Shown here: piece by piece, positions 22,427 to 35,300 of the stretch
How positions within the stretch are numbered: position 1 is the stretch's first letter
How the letters are laid out: each line of letters starts with the position of its first letter
Assembly (NCBI GenBank): GCA_039621445.1
Contig: CP154957.1
Span: 25,272,938 to 25,336,937 of the forward strand
Source: Euglena gracilis
Lineage: Eukaryota > Euglenida > Euglenophyceae > Euglenales
DNA: 64,000 bases
Direction of reading: 5' to 3'
The notes under the pieces: generated by a model
Seen by the model: the letters and a program-made list of their open reading frames with translations, nothing else
Databases searched by the model: none
Told to the model about the DNA's origin: nothing
Position numbers and translations under genes: made by a program

Positions 22427-22704
22427 ATCGATACCATTGTGCTGCACTGTTGCTAAAATGTGTTCCTTGTGCACCGCGTCAAAAAATTGCGTGCGCCTCG
22501 ACCACCGCAACAGAATTGTTTCCTTGCGCCGCGACCACCTCGGCAATAATATTTTTTTTTGTGCCTTGTGCCGCGACTGTCATGGAATTTTTTTTTGTGC
22601 CGCAGCACACAGGTGCAGGTGTGTTCATTAGGTTAGTGTTCATCCCAACCCCAGGGTTTGAAAAATAATCCACAAATCTTTTTTTGGAAGTGAGAGGGGC
22701 AGGG

Positions 22705-22848
22705 AACCTACCCCCCCCCCCGGGAAACTGTCATGCCCGAGAACCTCAGGGTCCCCGATACCGGCCAACCTGTCAGTATAGGAAGTTGTCAGGGTCCCCG
22801 GTACCGGCCAACCTGTCAGGTGACAGTTTCCCAGGGGGGGGGGTAGGT
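22705..22848. mobile_element. Small palindromic element, about 144 bp
   Basis: ACCTACCCCC..GGGAAACTGTCA on the left is inverted as TGACAGTTTCCC..GGGGGTAGGT on the right. Two internal copies of the GGTCCCCG(A/G)TACCGGCCAACC motif lie between them. A degenerate partial copy is at about 35330-35420. Its right end was used as target by the 3-kb element. Confidence 0.7.
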
Positions 22849-25800
22849 CTTAGGCGGCCTAATTCGCACTTAAGCTTTTTTCGTTTGATGCGCGCATTTG
22901 CGCAAATTTACGATTTTTTTGATTGTGCTCTGTTTCGGCTGTGAAGGTCCGGGGGGTTTGAAAACACGTGGACAAGAGAGTGCAAAAAATGAGGAAAATT
23001 CTGATTTTGGCTGTGAGACCCCCGGGATTTTGGCGGAAAACAGTGATTTTGGGGTGTGTCGGGAAGGACTTTGTGGACCCAAACCTACGGGACCCTGCCG
23101 GCCCACCCTGAAAAAAAACGCAAAAAAGCACCATAGGAACAGGACCTTTACTGCCCCTGTTGCTTCTTTCGACTGTGTCCCCGAGTGTGCCCGAGCTGCC
23201 GGCTGTGTGCGTCCTGGGTGTTTGCCGAACTGCTTTGTTTGCGGCGCCTTGGTGTGGCGTTTTTGGGCCGTTTGTTAAAGCGCGGGGAGGAAGGTCCGGG
23301 GGGTGTGGGTGTGGTGTGACCAAGCCGGCGGGAAGGACGCAGGGGCAGGAAGGTGAGTGCGGTGTGTTTGGGAAGGGATGCGCAGAGGGTGAAGAAACGG
23401 GGTCCGCAGGGAATGAAGGGAATAAAGGGGGACGGGTGTCTCCCACCCGGCTTATACCCGGGATGCGCAGAACCACTGGTGTGGCAAAGAACCCTGCACG
23501 AGAAGCCCAACACTAGAAGGGCAAAAATGCGTTTGATGCGCGCAAATGCGCGCACCAACATGTTTATGTTGATGCGCGCAATTGCGCGCATCAAACACGA
23601 ACATGTCCTTCAAGGATTGGGCTTTGGTACCCACGAACTGACGCTGCTGATAAACGGTGTGACAAAGAGGCCGTGACGGCACGGACTGACGGGCCATCCA
23701 GTTGGTGGGTTTGCCACACTGTTTGTCAACGGCGCAAGCTTATGGGCGCAAATGCGCGCATCAAACACAAAACATTTTTATGCGCGCATTTGCGCAAATG
23801 CGCACATAAAAATGTTTTGTGTTTGATGCGCGCATTTGCGCAAATGAACGCAAAGAAGAACGGTGTGACAGAAACACAGCCGTCAAACGCCGACAGCGGA
23901 AGTGGTTTACTTGCGCATTTGCGCGCATCACGTTGTTTGTGGGCGCAAATGTACAATTAAAACAGATGTAAATTGTTCAGTTTACATCTGTTTTATTTGC
24001 GCACTTGCGTCCATAAAACAACGTGATGCGCGCAAATGCGCAAATAAACCACCAATGGAGGAGCAATAAGTAACTTCCTTTGGCGCTCCTACAGCCACCC
24101 TTAGTGGCTTCTGAGTGGGTTCAACCCAAATGACTACACCGTCCCCTCCGGGATATGGTGTTACGGTGCCGTTTTTGGACCATCGACAGGCCCGGCAAAA
24201 GATAGAGACATAGCATCTTTTGATGGTGTGTGCACAGCCACCCAGTAACGGTGCACGTCCACCGGCACCAATTTTTGGTTCCCAAGGGCCCTGCCGCTGG
24301 CCTGCGGCCTCAGCTCCGCTGCTGCAGCCCCATCAGCTGCTGATGCTTCAGCACCCAGCAGGCCGGCATCGACCTCCCCGGTGCAACGACACCCACCACA
24401 GCGGCCACGTTATACCCCGCCACCAGGGCGCAAGACTGGGGGGACGACGTGGTGCCAGTGCATGGCAACCAACAGCTGGAGAGAGGTGGCCCTCAAACAC
24501 CCGTTACTTTGGGTACAAGGAAGTGGTGAACCACCACCACTGGATTGGTCGTATCAGAGCGGTGGGACCCACTTCCCCCCAAATTGTGCACAAAAACCAG
24601 TGTTTTTTACATTTTTCAAGGGGAAAATGGCAAAGAAAACCATAAAACGGACTACGGCCCGACACGTCCCGGGTGTTTCAGGTGCCAAATTTTGATTTCT
24701 TGTAACGCAGTCCTGTTGCACAAAAGGTGTTCAACAGTCACAGGTCGTTTGCACGTCATTAATTCATTACATTTAATTGCCAAACGCATGACGCCAAAAC
24801 AACAGGCCGTTCGGGCCGGGGAACAGCAGCAGTGCACATGTACACACGCAAGGCAGGCAAATCTTGGCCAGTCAGATGCCGTGTTCCAGTGAACACTCCA
24901 CACCACCTCTCACCACAAATTTCGTCACCACGTAAACGTGGTGCAAATCATTGGTTGGCGTGAGGAATTGCGTTCGCCAGCTGTCACGGAGCAGGAGATG
25001 GTATCCCACAACTGATGTGTTTGATGCGCGCATTTGCGCAAATAAGCAAACTTTGTTTATGTGCTCTAAGAGCCCTACAAACACATCATTTTGAAGCGGT
25101 TTATTAACGTGTTGATGCGCGCATTTGCGCAAATTTGCGCGCACCAACAAAATTGTCTTTATTTGCGCAATTGCGCGCACCAACACGTCCATCACGTTTT
25201 TAAACCTTCTAGTTCATGGTCCTTAAGATGTCTTTTAACATGGAAGGAAAAACGTACGTGTTGGTGGGCGCCAGTGCGCGCACCAACAAATTTTTTTATG
25301 TGCGCATTTGCGCAAATGCGCACATAAACAAATTTGTTGGTGCGCGCATTTGCGCCCATAAACACGTCATTTTATCATCATCGGTGGACGTTTTATTTGC
25401 GCAAATGCGCCCACAAACACAATTGTTTTTATTTGCGCAATTGCGCCCACAAACACACATCAGTTGCGTGACGGCTGCCTCACGTAGTCTGTGTGTCTGT
25501 GGTGTTGTTATCCAATGAGGCCCCGTGTGTTCTCACCGGTGGCGGCAGTGTCCAAGCCAGTTCAGCCATCACGTCAGCACCATTTCCAAGTGTCGTTACA
25601 AGGGGTGTGTGCCTCTCTCCCGTTTGATGTACAACAGCACCAGTCTCACCCTCCGTCCTATTAACGTCACCTGGTAAGCAGCATGCACACCAGACCACTG
25701 GCAGTCAATCCCCTCCAGTGGAGGGGTGTCATAGCTCATAAATTGTGTTCCGGGTGTCAGGGTACAGGGTCCCAGGGGTTACAAAAAAATCGTAAATTTG

Positions 25801-25855
25801 CGCAATTGCGCGCATCAAAAGGAAAAAAGCTTAAGTGCGAATTCGGCCGCCTAAG
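22849..25855. mobile_element. 3.0-kb TIR element with palindromic interior
   Basis: About 80 bp at each end are inverted copies, starting CTTAGGCGGCC(T/G)AATTCGCAC and running through AAGCTTTTTTC, a GCGCGCA(A/T)TTGCGC unit and ACGATTTTTTT. The 5-bp repeat TAGGT flanks it at 22844-22848 and 25856-25860. The interior contains many GATGCGCGCATTTGCGCAAAT-like units in both orientations, including a hairpin with perfect 37-bp arms (23746-23782 and 23805-23841) and another at about 23927-24034. No transposase domain is recognisable in its open frames (longest 205 aa, minus strand). A 5-bp duplication is compatible with Transib or Chapaev-type transposases, but the termini do not identify a superfamily. 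Confidence 0.88.
23746..23841. repeat. Perfect long hairpin inside the 3-kb element
   Basis: Arms of 37 bp (23746-23782 and 23805-23841) are perfect reverse complements around a 22-bp loop that is itself nearly palindromic (GCGCATTTGCGCAAATGCGC). Confidence 0.95.
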
Positions 25856-25860
25856 TAGGT

Positions 25861-26374
25861 AGTCCACCAGTTTCATTCAGTCATACAGCAATGGCATGGG
25901 TGCAATAAGTGACAAAGTGCAGGATCTTTGCCAAGCAATTTGTACTGCAGAAGCAGCCTGCTGCCTTTTGCGCAAAAGAGGCAGCAGCAACATGGTGCAG
26001 CCGATGGCACCATATTGCACAGTGACCTGGAGCCAATGCCAAGATTGGCACTGGATATTCTAAGCAAGTACACTGTTACAGGGTTCAATATACAGAGGGT
26101 GTCACAGCTTTTTGGTGCGGGGGTACCCTTCCCTCGACCGCAGGAGGGTGTCATGGCCACTCCCCCCACCCATCTTCCAAGGGGGGTTCTGACGGACCCC
26201 GGGGGTACCCAGGACTCCCCCAAAAGGTCAATTTTTTTCCAGTGCCTTGTGCCGAAAATTTTTGGAAATTTTAACAAGAATTTTGCCCAAATAGTCCCCA
26301 AAATGGCATTTTGGGTCACTCCTCCAGTCTCATTCCCTATTCCAGAGTGACCCTTTTTCATTCGGGATGGTACA
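25861..26374. other. Upstream region of the MATE gene, with a repeat
   Basis: 26090-26360 holds a repeat copy (GGGGTACCCAGGACTCC, CAAAAGG, GGCATTTTGGGTCAC) related to 20580-20760. No core promoter motif is evident. It ends just before the proposed ATG at 26375. Confidence 0.4.
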
Positions 26375-29300
26375 ATGACATTTCATTCCTCCATCTCGGA
26401 CGATTTTGACGAGGAAGACGTCGATAATGTGAAGGCCAAGGATGAGCTCCGGGCCATCGCCAGCCTTGCCATGCCAGTCACATTCTCATACTTCATCGAG
26501 TTTGGCCTCCCAACCATGCAATCACACCATACAATGCAAGTCACCAGCCGACCCCCCCCCCCCCCCGGGGTTACTGGGTTTTCCACAGTGAATGACTGGT
26601 TTTTGGCCCGGACCCCTCCCCCCGGCCAAAAACCACTATAGGCCGCAGGTGCCGGCGATTTTTTTTTGGCCCTTTTTCGTGTTTGTGGTCAAATTCCCCT
26701 TGCATTCCAGAATGGCGGACCCCTGGGGGGGGGCGTGACTGACTGGCTTTCCAAAAATGTGAGTGAGTGGTTTTTGAAAGAGTGAAAGTGGCCCCCCTTT
26801 CCCCCCTGGGGTTGGTAAAGAATTGTATGCACCCAACCATCAGTTTGATGGCAGCCGGCCGTCTGGGGGTGGAGGAGTTGGACGGCATCGCACTGGGCGC
26901 CATGACGGGCAACATAACAGGTCTGTCTCTTTGGACATTCGAGCGCTGTTTTTTTATATTCTTCAGCGCCTGAAATACCCATCAAAAAGGTCTCCAACTC
27001 TTTTTCCACAATTCCCCTCCATCCAGAGTTATAAGCCCCTCAAAAGTGCTCTGCACACAAGAAGCTCAAATTTTGAAAAACACAAACTTCGGACCGGTTT
27101 AGAAAAAAGCAGCTCACAGCTCCAGAACCCTAAGGAGTTACCATGGCATTATTATATATATCTGCCTGGTCCACATCCCCTCCCGCGGCTGGGGTTCCCA
27201 TACCGACAGGGGTTTGGGGAAGGGACCCCACCCACCCCGGAATTCTTTTCCGGTAAAGGAACATCCCCAAGGGCCACAGACACACCCAAACCTGGTGGAT
27301 GGGTGTTTGGAACGGTGAACCTTCCAGCCCCACTTTCCCAAGGGCGTTCCACTTACACCCCACTTCCGCAATGAATGGGAACCCAATCCAACCTGACCAC
27401 CCTGCTTGCAAACCAACTGCTGGCAATAACAATTTTGCCCTGGGGGGGGGGAGAGGAGAGGAGCTGGGGCTGGTCGTTGGACCTTGGGTGTACATATTTC
27501 TTTTCCATCTGGCAGTCTTATGGGGTTTGAGGCCAAAAATAACAAGTTGACCTAATTATTCCGATGTGCGCGCTGTGTGCTGTGTGTAGGCTTACTGGCG
27601 GTGTGCACCGCATAGAAGGTCTAGGTACATCTGCATGGATGCCATCGATGGGGTATCCCCAGAGGTATATACCTCGGCACAATGGGCTGAGCCCTGGAAA
27701 GGCAGTGACTTTACAAATGTGCCCGCATGATGTGCATAGCCGGAGAGTTGGCATGAGCCATCACCTGGAACTGGGCTCTATCTCCAGAACATAATCCCTT
27801 CGTAGAGGATCCCTTTCGGGCCCTCTACAGTCTCCGTTCTCCGATTTTGTGTTGTGTTGTCTGCATCTTAATAACAATTCTTCATGTATCATCCAAATTG
27901 CACACAGATGTGTTTCGGAAGTCATTTCTATCCCCCCTATTTCCTTTTCCTTTGCACAGGTGCTTCATTTCTGGCAGGGTTGGCGACTGCATTGGACACT
28001 TTGGCATCTCAAGCTTATGGTGCACGCACCCAGACCCCGTTTCCCCCCATTTCAAGTCATTTGAAAATGACCAATTAAACTGCAGAATATTCTTTGTTCT
28101 TGTGCTGAGGAATAAGCAGAATTATGGATGCATTTTCCGCGTCACTGGCTGCACGTTCCTGTGGCAATGCAAAATTTTGATGCATTCGGACTGAGTATAC
28201 CCCCCACCCGAAATAAGATCCTGGTACTACTTTTTTTTGGGTGTGTTGCGGAAAATCCCAAGGGGAGAGCTAGTTTTGGGGTCCATTTTCTGGATTTTTG
28301 ATGAAAAAATTGGGCCGAAAACAGCCTTCCCACAGAAGGTTCAATGAAGGAAGATTTTTGACAATGCACAAAAATCATCCTGGAAAACTGCCAACTTTGA
28401 CACATGAAAGATAGTAAAATTAAAACGGGTCAGAAAATCAACATTCCCGCATTTCCACAGGTGTGAAACATGTAAATTGCACTTTAATAAAACATGCAAG
28501 AATGAACAAGTTTTTTTTTTTGAGAATTTCCATGTGGACGTCCACAGTATGCTGACAGTGTCTGAGTGTCAGAGCACGCATGCGATCGAGATCAAATGTG
28601 CACGTTTTTTGAGAGTGCACAGTTGAACCTCCAAAATTTTCCAACTGTGGCTGTGACTCCTGGGTGATAAATCCCCTTTGGCTTAAGAAACCCCTCATTT
28701 GGGGTTTTCTTAATGCTGTATAGCCAGTTTTCTAAACCCTCCATAATTTACACGTGATCATTTTTGCTAGCCAGCATTTTTTTCTTTTGGCTGTGCAAGC
28801 GGTGAACTGAGACACAGCCAGGTCCAACTCGGTCAACTCATAGTTGTGTTCAATTCTTTTTCTGGCAAGATGTGAATATAAATTTGGATAACGTGGTTGA
28901 AAGGTGACACACAAGGATTTCCTCTGTTTTGTGCCCTGCAAAATCATGAAAATGGAGCGCATCCAAAGATCACAAAAAATCAGCAAGATTTTTTTCAGAC
29001 ATTCATTTTGTTCTCTTGGTGGTTGAATTTTGAATCTTTAGACAGCTCTAAATTTATTACCTTCTATCTTTTTTATCTTCTGCTTTTTTTATTTAAATTT
29101 GGCTCTTTGTAGTCATGCCATCTTCTGATTCTGCTGTGCAACAATGTCTGTGACGCAAATAACGAAACAGAGAAAATTTGGAAGCATGGGGGGAAAAGGA
29201 CACACACAAAAAGAACAAGCTAACGTTGGGCATTTGGCCCCAGTGACCTGAAAGAAACAGGTTTTCGACAAAGTAGTATTTCATTTGAGAGCCACCCAAG

Positions 29301-32300
29301 TTTTCCCAAAAATGCGCAACTTTTGTCCAACGTTGTTGGGGGAAAAATGTAATTCTTGTTAAAAAAAACACGGAGCGATTTTTTTTGTGTTTTGCCCTGA
29401 ATGTTGTGGGACCTCAATTGAATGGTCTTAATTGAAATATGTGTATGGGGTTTTGGTACAACCTTTTAAAATGAAATTCAACTTTGCTGTCTTATTGCAG
29501 TCAGCCGCAATTTCGATGTTCTGTGATGGCAATATAGAACATCTCTCTGTGTGTGCAGTGTGTGTGTTGTGTGTGTGTGTGTGTGTGTTGTGGGTGTGGG
29601 TGTGGGTGTGGGTGTGGGTGTGGGTGTGGGTGTGGGTGTGGGTGTGGGTGTGGGTGTGGGTGTGGGTGTGGGTGTGGGTGTGGGTGTGGGTTGTGGTGTA
29701 GGTGGGTGGGTGTTTTTTTGTGTGTTTCGCTCTGGCCTGGGCATGATGTGTGCCAAACCTCAGATGGCAAGGCTGAACCGGCGAGTGTTTTCGTAGCACG
29801 GAAAGACGTGCCGGGCAAAAAAAATAATCAAAAAATCAAAAAAATCAAAAAAATCGCGAATGAGAGTTTGGGATCCCCGGTTAACCCTTTGATACATCTG
29901 GCAACGTTTTTTTTAAATAAAATTTAAAAGGAAGCCTAATTTGTGCCTAAATTAGGCCAAATGCCAAATCCCTTACCCGAAGCCAATAATTCTAACCCTA
30001 ACTATACCTTGGAGAGGTTTTCTGCCAATCATACGTGTCGGGTTCATCCCCGCCAAGGAATAGGATACAATGTGGTCTCAGAATGCTGTGGATTTTTTTG
30101 GCTTTTGCACAAATCAAATGAGCAGCATTCGGCATTACTGGAACAGAAACACCCACTCACACAGAAATGATGTTATCCTCCCCAATTGTCTCCACCCCAA
30201 ACCCCGATCCCTGGGGAGGGGGGTTAAAAATGCTCCCCCTTGAACAGCCCCTCGTGGGGATGCAACCTCCTTAAAAAGAAGCTGCCCCAATTCAGCTTAC
30301 TGGGCCCTCAGCCCAGTAGCTCAAAATTGCATTCCTTTTGTTGTTTTTGTTTGGCATTGGGACAGCGCGGTCCAAGCTGACTCCCAACCTGACCCCACTG
30401 GGCAGCCAACACCCTTTTTCCCCTTCCCACTGTGGACCGATCACCCAAGGTCCTGGGAACCTGTCCATTGGATTTTGATTGAATGTAGCAGACAGAATAG
30501 GTGTGAAATTAATATGAAACACTTCTGCCACATCAGCAATGTGCACCCACGCGCACCCAGTAAAAATACGCAAAATGCATAGATTCAATGCATTATGCAC
30601 ATCACATTGGTTTAACAACCTAAATTTTATGGGTCCGGGTCTGAAGCCAATTTAACACCTCCGTCTAACCCCAGTTATTTCCAATTTAGATTTCCACAGG
30701 GGGAAGAACGTAGTCTGCTCACAATTTTGAGAAAGTGGGTGTTCTGGCCCAACGTGCAACATATATTTGCCTTTTTTCATGCATACCCATCGTCCTCTTA
30801 TGGTGGAATATCGAACCTTTGCTTCTTGCTCTTGGGCAAGAGCCTCGCATTTGTCGGTTGGCAGCACTGTACTCAGGGACCACCTGAGCATCAGAAAGTT
30901 TACCTTGTATATTTTTTTCAAATCTCGCTTCTGTTGATATTGCTGGCGCTGCCAACACTTTTTCTGTGTTGCATTATCTGAGCATTCTAAAGGATGATCA
31001 GATAACAATTTTTTTTGGAACAGACCAACCAGATTTGCAGCACCCTACGCTGGTTTCTGTTGGCACCTCAGAATACTCTGTGTATATCTGATTCCCTTCT
31101 CCATCTTTGAGATCCAGAAGAAATATATCTCGGCGCAGGGCATCGTCACCCCCATCACCTGCATCACCCTCCTGGCTTGTGCATTCCACGCAGTTGCAAC
31201 CTACGTTTTAATTTGGCCTTGTGGATTTGGCTTTGTTGGCAGTCCTCTTGCACTGGTCCTTTCGTTCAGCCTCATGGCGCTTCTTGGTTTTCTGTACATT
31301 GCCTTTTCGGAACGCCCTTAAGTTTGTTAGTTGTCTTTGGGCCAGAACGTGCCACAAAATGATCCACAAATTATATTTCGTCTCAACCTCTTCTCCCAAT
31401 CCCTTCGCACCTTGATGGTCTTGGAAACAGGATTGTATAGAACCATATATCTCACCCACCTTCCACCCCGTTTGTCCTTGGCACAGCTTGTTCATGCCCC
31501 CCCCCCCCCGTGTCAACCGCATTTTCCCCATCCTCAAAATGCCATTGGTGCCAATGACATGTTATGTTGATGGCACACACTCCGTCCTATTTTGGCGTGC
31601 CAAGGACAAGGTTGGGGTGCATTTTTTCCAGTATTTAGGGGTGCATTTTTGCATTTTCCAGCCGCCTGAAAGGCAAAATGGGCAAAAATCAGTTGCAAAT
31701 GAGCCGTCCAGGTGAAATTATGGGTCAAAACATCAATTTGTTTTTATTGGAAGCTTCGGAGCAGTTTTGCAGTTTCGATGTTTTTTTTTTTGGTTCGAAC
31801 CCCTGCCCGTCCCACCTGGGGGACCCCTTTGGGGGAGGGGGTCGGCCAGCCGCTGTTCCAGCCAGCCCACAACCCCCAGAACGGGTTGCGAGTGACACCC
31901 TGATCTGTGGCTGCATTCGTTTGTGCCACGCAAGGGTTTCCCGCGACCACTGGCACCGATGCTCGCCATTGGCTGCTGGCCCTGACCCCTACCGCTGCTG
32001 GGGTGGGTTTACGATGGCTGCGTTTGAAGGCTGGGACCACACCCTGGCTCAATTGCCGTCTCCCCCCATCATTTCTTTCCAGGATGAAGGTCTTCTCCGA
32101 AGTTCATCTTGAAGTGTACCGTAAGTACTTTGTGTATGATAACCCAAGGAAACGGGAACAGAGCACACAAGACCATTTTGTCTGAGCTGACACCGTGCGT
32201 GCGTGCGTGCGCGCGCATGTGTGTCATCTAGGAGGAAGTATGATATGCCTCTGTGGAGCAATGCCCCCACTAGATCTGGTCCCCTCTGCATTCCAGTGAT

Positions 32301-35300
32301 GGAATTTCCTGTTTTGTGTTTATGAAGGTCAGTTGATAGTCCATTTCCAAATATGTTTTGTGCATTGTGAGCTCCATGGTCTTTTGTGGGTGTATTTGGC
32401 AGGTGGCCAATATCCGTGAGCACCTTACTTCTTGGAACTTATTGATCTTTGAGTTTTCTCCATGTCACCCTCACCAATGAGCGATGATGTGGTTCAGTCC
32501 CGTTCTTAAAGCTTGGGGTCGGTGGCACAGCACAAATGTGTTTTGAGTGGTGGGCTTTCGAGGTGCTGGTGGCCCTTTCCGGTGTGATGGGGCCAACCGC
32601 CCTTGCCGCGACGTCCATCGCCATGCAAATGTCCACAGTGGCTTATGGTCAGGGGTCGATGCTCGGCAAGGGCAATACATATTGTCTATATTTATGAGCC
32701 TGAGATTTACCCAGTTCATAGAAATGGAGGAATAAATTGCTTTGTATGAAAGTGTGAGTATAAGAAACGTTATAATCAGAATTTTTTTGTAATATGGGGC
32801 TCAGATGGATTAGATGCAAAATCAGAAAATTCCATAGTTTTAAGTGTTAAGAAGGTGAAAGGCATGCAATATGAAAGCAAGCAGGAGCGCGAATGCAAAC
32901 AGTTTTGATTGCATTTAAGGTTTCCTCCAGGAAAAGAAGAGGATTGGAAGTTCACCCCCCCGAAAAGTGCACAGGTGTGCACATTTTAAGGACGTAGTTT
33001 CGGACCCCAAGGGGTGCACATTTATTAGGGCACTGTGGACCTATTAGGACAAAGCATAAAATACTTAAGTTTCCACCACTATTTTTCAGTTTCTCACCTG
33101 CTTGTGATTTCAAGCAATGAGTCAATTGATTCTATGTCAAATTTGGGCTTGGACGATAGAAATACTTGGTCTGAGAAGGACAGTTCTGAGAATTATGTGT
33201 GCTTTCTGACCTGAAGTGCAACAAGGTTTCTCTTTTCAGTGACGCACTTTTTAGGGAGGTAGTTTCGGACCCTTGGCAGGTGCGCGCTTATTAGGGCACT
33301 GCGTATAATTCGGGCACTGCGCACTTATGAGGGAGGGGGGGTTTACTTGGTATTTTGGGTCCAGAAAACACAAACATTCTTTACAAAATATTAATGCCTT
33401 AAAAATTCAAAATATTATAGTGAAAAATTTTTGCCCTTGTTCAAATTCGCCATCTCTCAAGACAACGAACTAGTTTCTGGACATGCATCTGGAAAGCAAA
33501 AGGTTTGTTAGCAACTCCCACCTGATCCTGGAACTCAAGGGTTGCCTTTTGACAGAGGGGCAGTTGAGCCACCTAGAGTGCAACGCCATCCCGCCCCCCT
33601 GGCACACGAAGGGGCTCGACCTGCCCCCGGCCCCGCGTGCGGGCCACCGCAGCCCGGGCCCTGGCCCCAACGTCCCCCTCGGGGTCTGCATCGCAGCCAG
33701 CATCCGGGTGGGCCAGCACCTGGGGGCCGGCTCGGCGAAGGCAGCTCGCCCAAGCCGTTCTTTGGAGCTTTCCCTGCCAGAGGCTGGCTTGGTGGCATGC
33801 GGTTGGCTTCCGTCCCAGCATTTGGGTTGCGGTGGTCTGGCTTGATGCCTCGAGGGCAGCATAAGCATGACATGCATCCTGAATGCCATGGCAGTCGGGC
33901 AATCGCCCGCTTGGGAAGGGGATTTGTGGAGGGGGCATTGAACGACTGTGATGCGCACAACAAAATAATAACATGTCATTACACAACAATGTATGCATGT
34001 AAGCAGGAAGGTGCATGTGTGTATCAACCTTCACATTCACATTTTATTTTCATTTTTCACAATAGCACCTTGCTGTTTAGCACCAGAGTGAGCCAATGCC
34101 CTCTCACACTGATATCCCCCCCCCCAAGCACCTATGATATGACTGGGCGTGACTGGGCGTGACTGGGCGTGACTGGGCGTGACTGGGCGTGACTGGGTTT
34201 GAGGACCCCCATAGGTGGGGTTCCGTGACTGGGCGTGACTGGGCGTGACTGGGCGTGACTGGGCGTGACTGGGCGTGACTGGGTTCGAGGACCCTGAAAG
34301 GTGCGGTGACTTGACGTGACTGGGCGTGACTGGTTGATTAGATGTGCTTGAATAAGCTGAGCGAACGTTTTCGCTCCTTGGGCATGTCGGTTGTGATGCT
34401 TGGATATGGGGGGTATACAGGGGTGGGTGTGTGCCCCCTCCCCCCTAGCACCACACTGCCACCACAAGGTTTTGGGGATTCCCGTCAAGGCGTCGCTGGA
34501 AAAAAGAAAAATGCTGGAAAATTCGGGCTTGCCGGAAAAAGGTCGTGGATCCCGCGGGGGGTAACCCACTGAATCTGAGCCCAGTTTTTCTGATGGGAAG
34601 CAAGACTGATCGTTTGATTCATGGATGAAAGCATCATTGCCCATCATCCAGACGGATGACCGCTTGAATATGCACAATGACACTCTCTCAGCAATAACCT
34701 TCATTTATATTAACCGCCATCTCTTTTCCATCAAACTGCATGACTGAGTTGCAGACCCGAGAGACCCTCACTTATTTTGTTGCTTTGCAAAATTCTAGGC
34801 ATCATGTCTGCTTGAAGCTTGGATGACTGGGATTTCTCTTAGCGTGACTGGGCGTGACTGGGCGTGACTGGGCGTGACTGGGCGTGACTGGGCGTGACTG
34901 GGCGTGACTGGGCGTGACTGGGTTTGGGATCCTGGATGACCATAGGTGCTTGCCCCCCCCCCCGGCTCGTTCCCCCCCTAGCCCGCTGGAGTCAACAGGG
35001 CATCGTGAAGTTGGCCTCCCAGGTTTTTGGGGCCAACACGGCCGCAGCCCATGGGGGGGGGGGGGCTACGCACGTTCTTCACCCGTTTTCTTTTTTTTCC
35101 AGGCGGAAAATGCGAACCTCCCCCAAGGAACAGGTTGGCTCCGCCGCAGTGCCCTCGTGGCGGTGGCCCTGAGCGCCGTGCTGGCCTCCTCCACCGCGCT
35201 ACTGATGTTCCTCCTGCGGCCGGTCTGGGTCGCCCTCTTCACCTCTGACCAGCGCGTCGCCCGCCTGGCCCACACCATCCTGGCCCTGGTGGCTCTCGCC

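Noticed and set aside
22859-23476. 205-codon minus-strand frame as transposase of the 3-kb element
   Set aside because: Includes part of the terminal repeat and a Pro/Thr-rich low-complexity stretch; no catalytic DDE/D pattern can be supported.
23520-25800. Regular GCGCGCATTTGCGC repeats as a CRISPR-like array
   Set aside because: Repeats occur in both orientations at irregular spacing within a TIR-bounded element in a eukaryotic context; spacers are not uniform and no cas genes exist.
29583-29694. (GTGGGT)n as telomeric or interstitial telomere repeat
   Set aside because: The unit does not match common telomere units such as TTAGGG or TTTAGGG, and it sits inside an intron.
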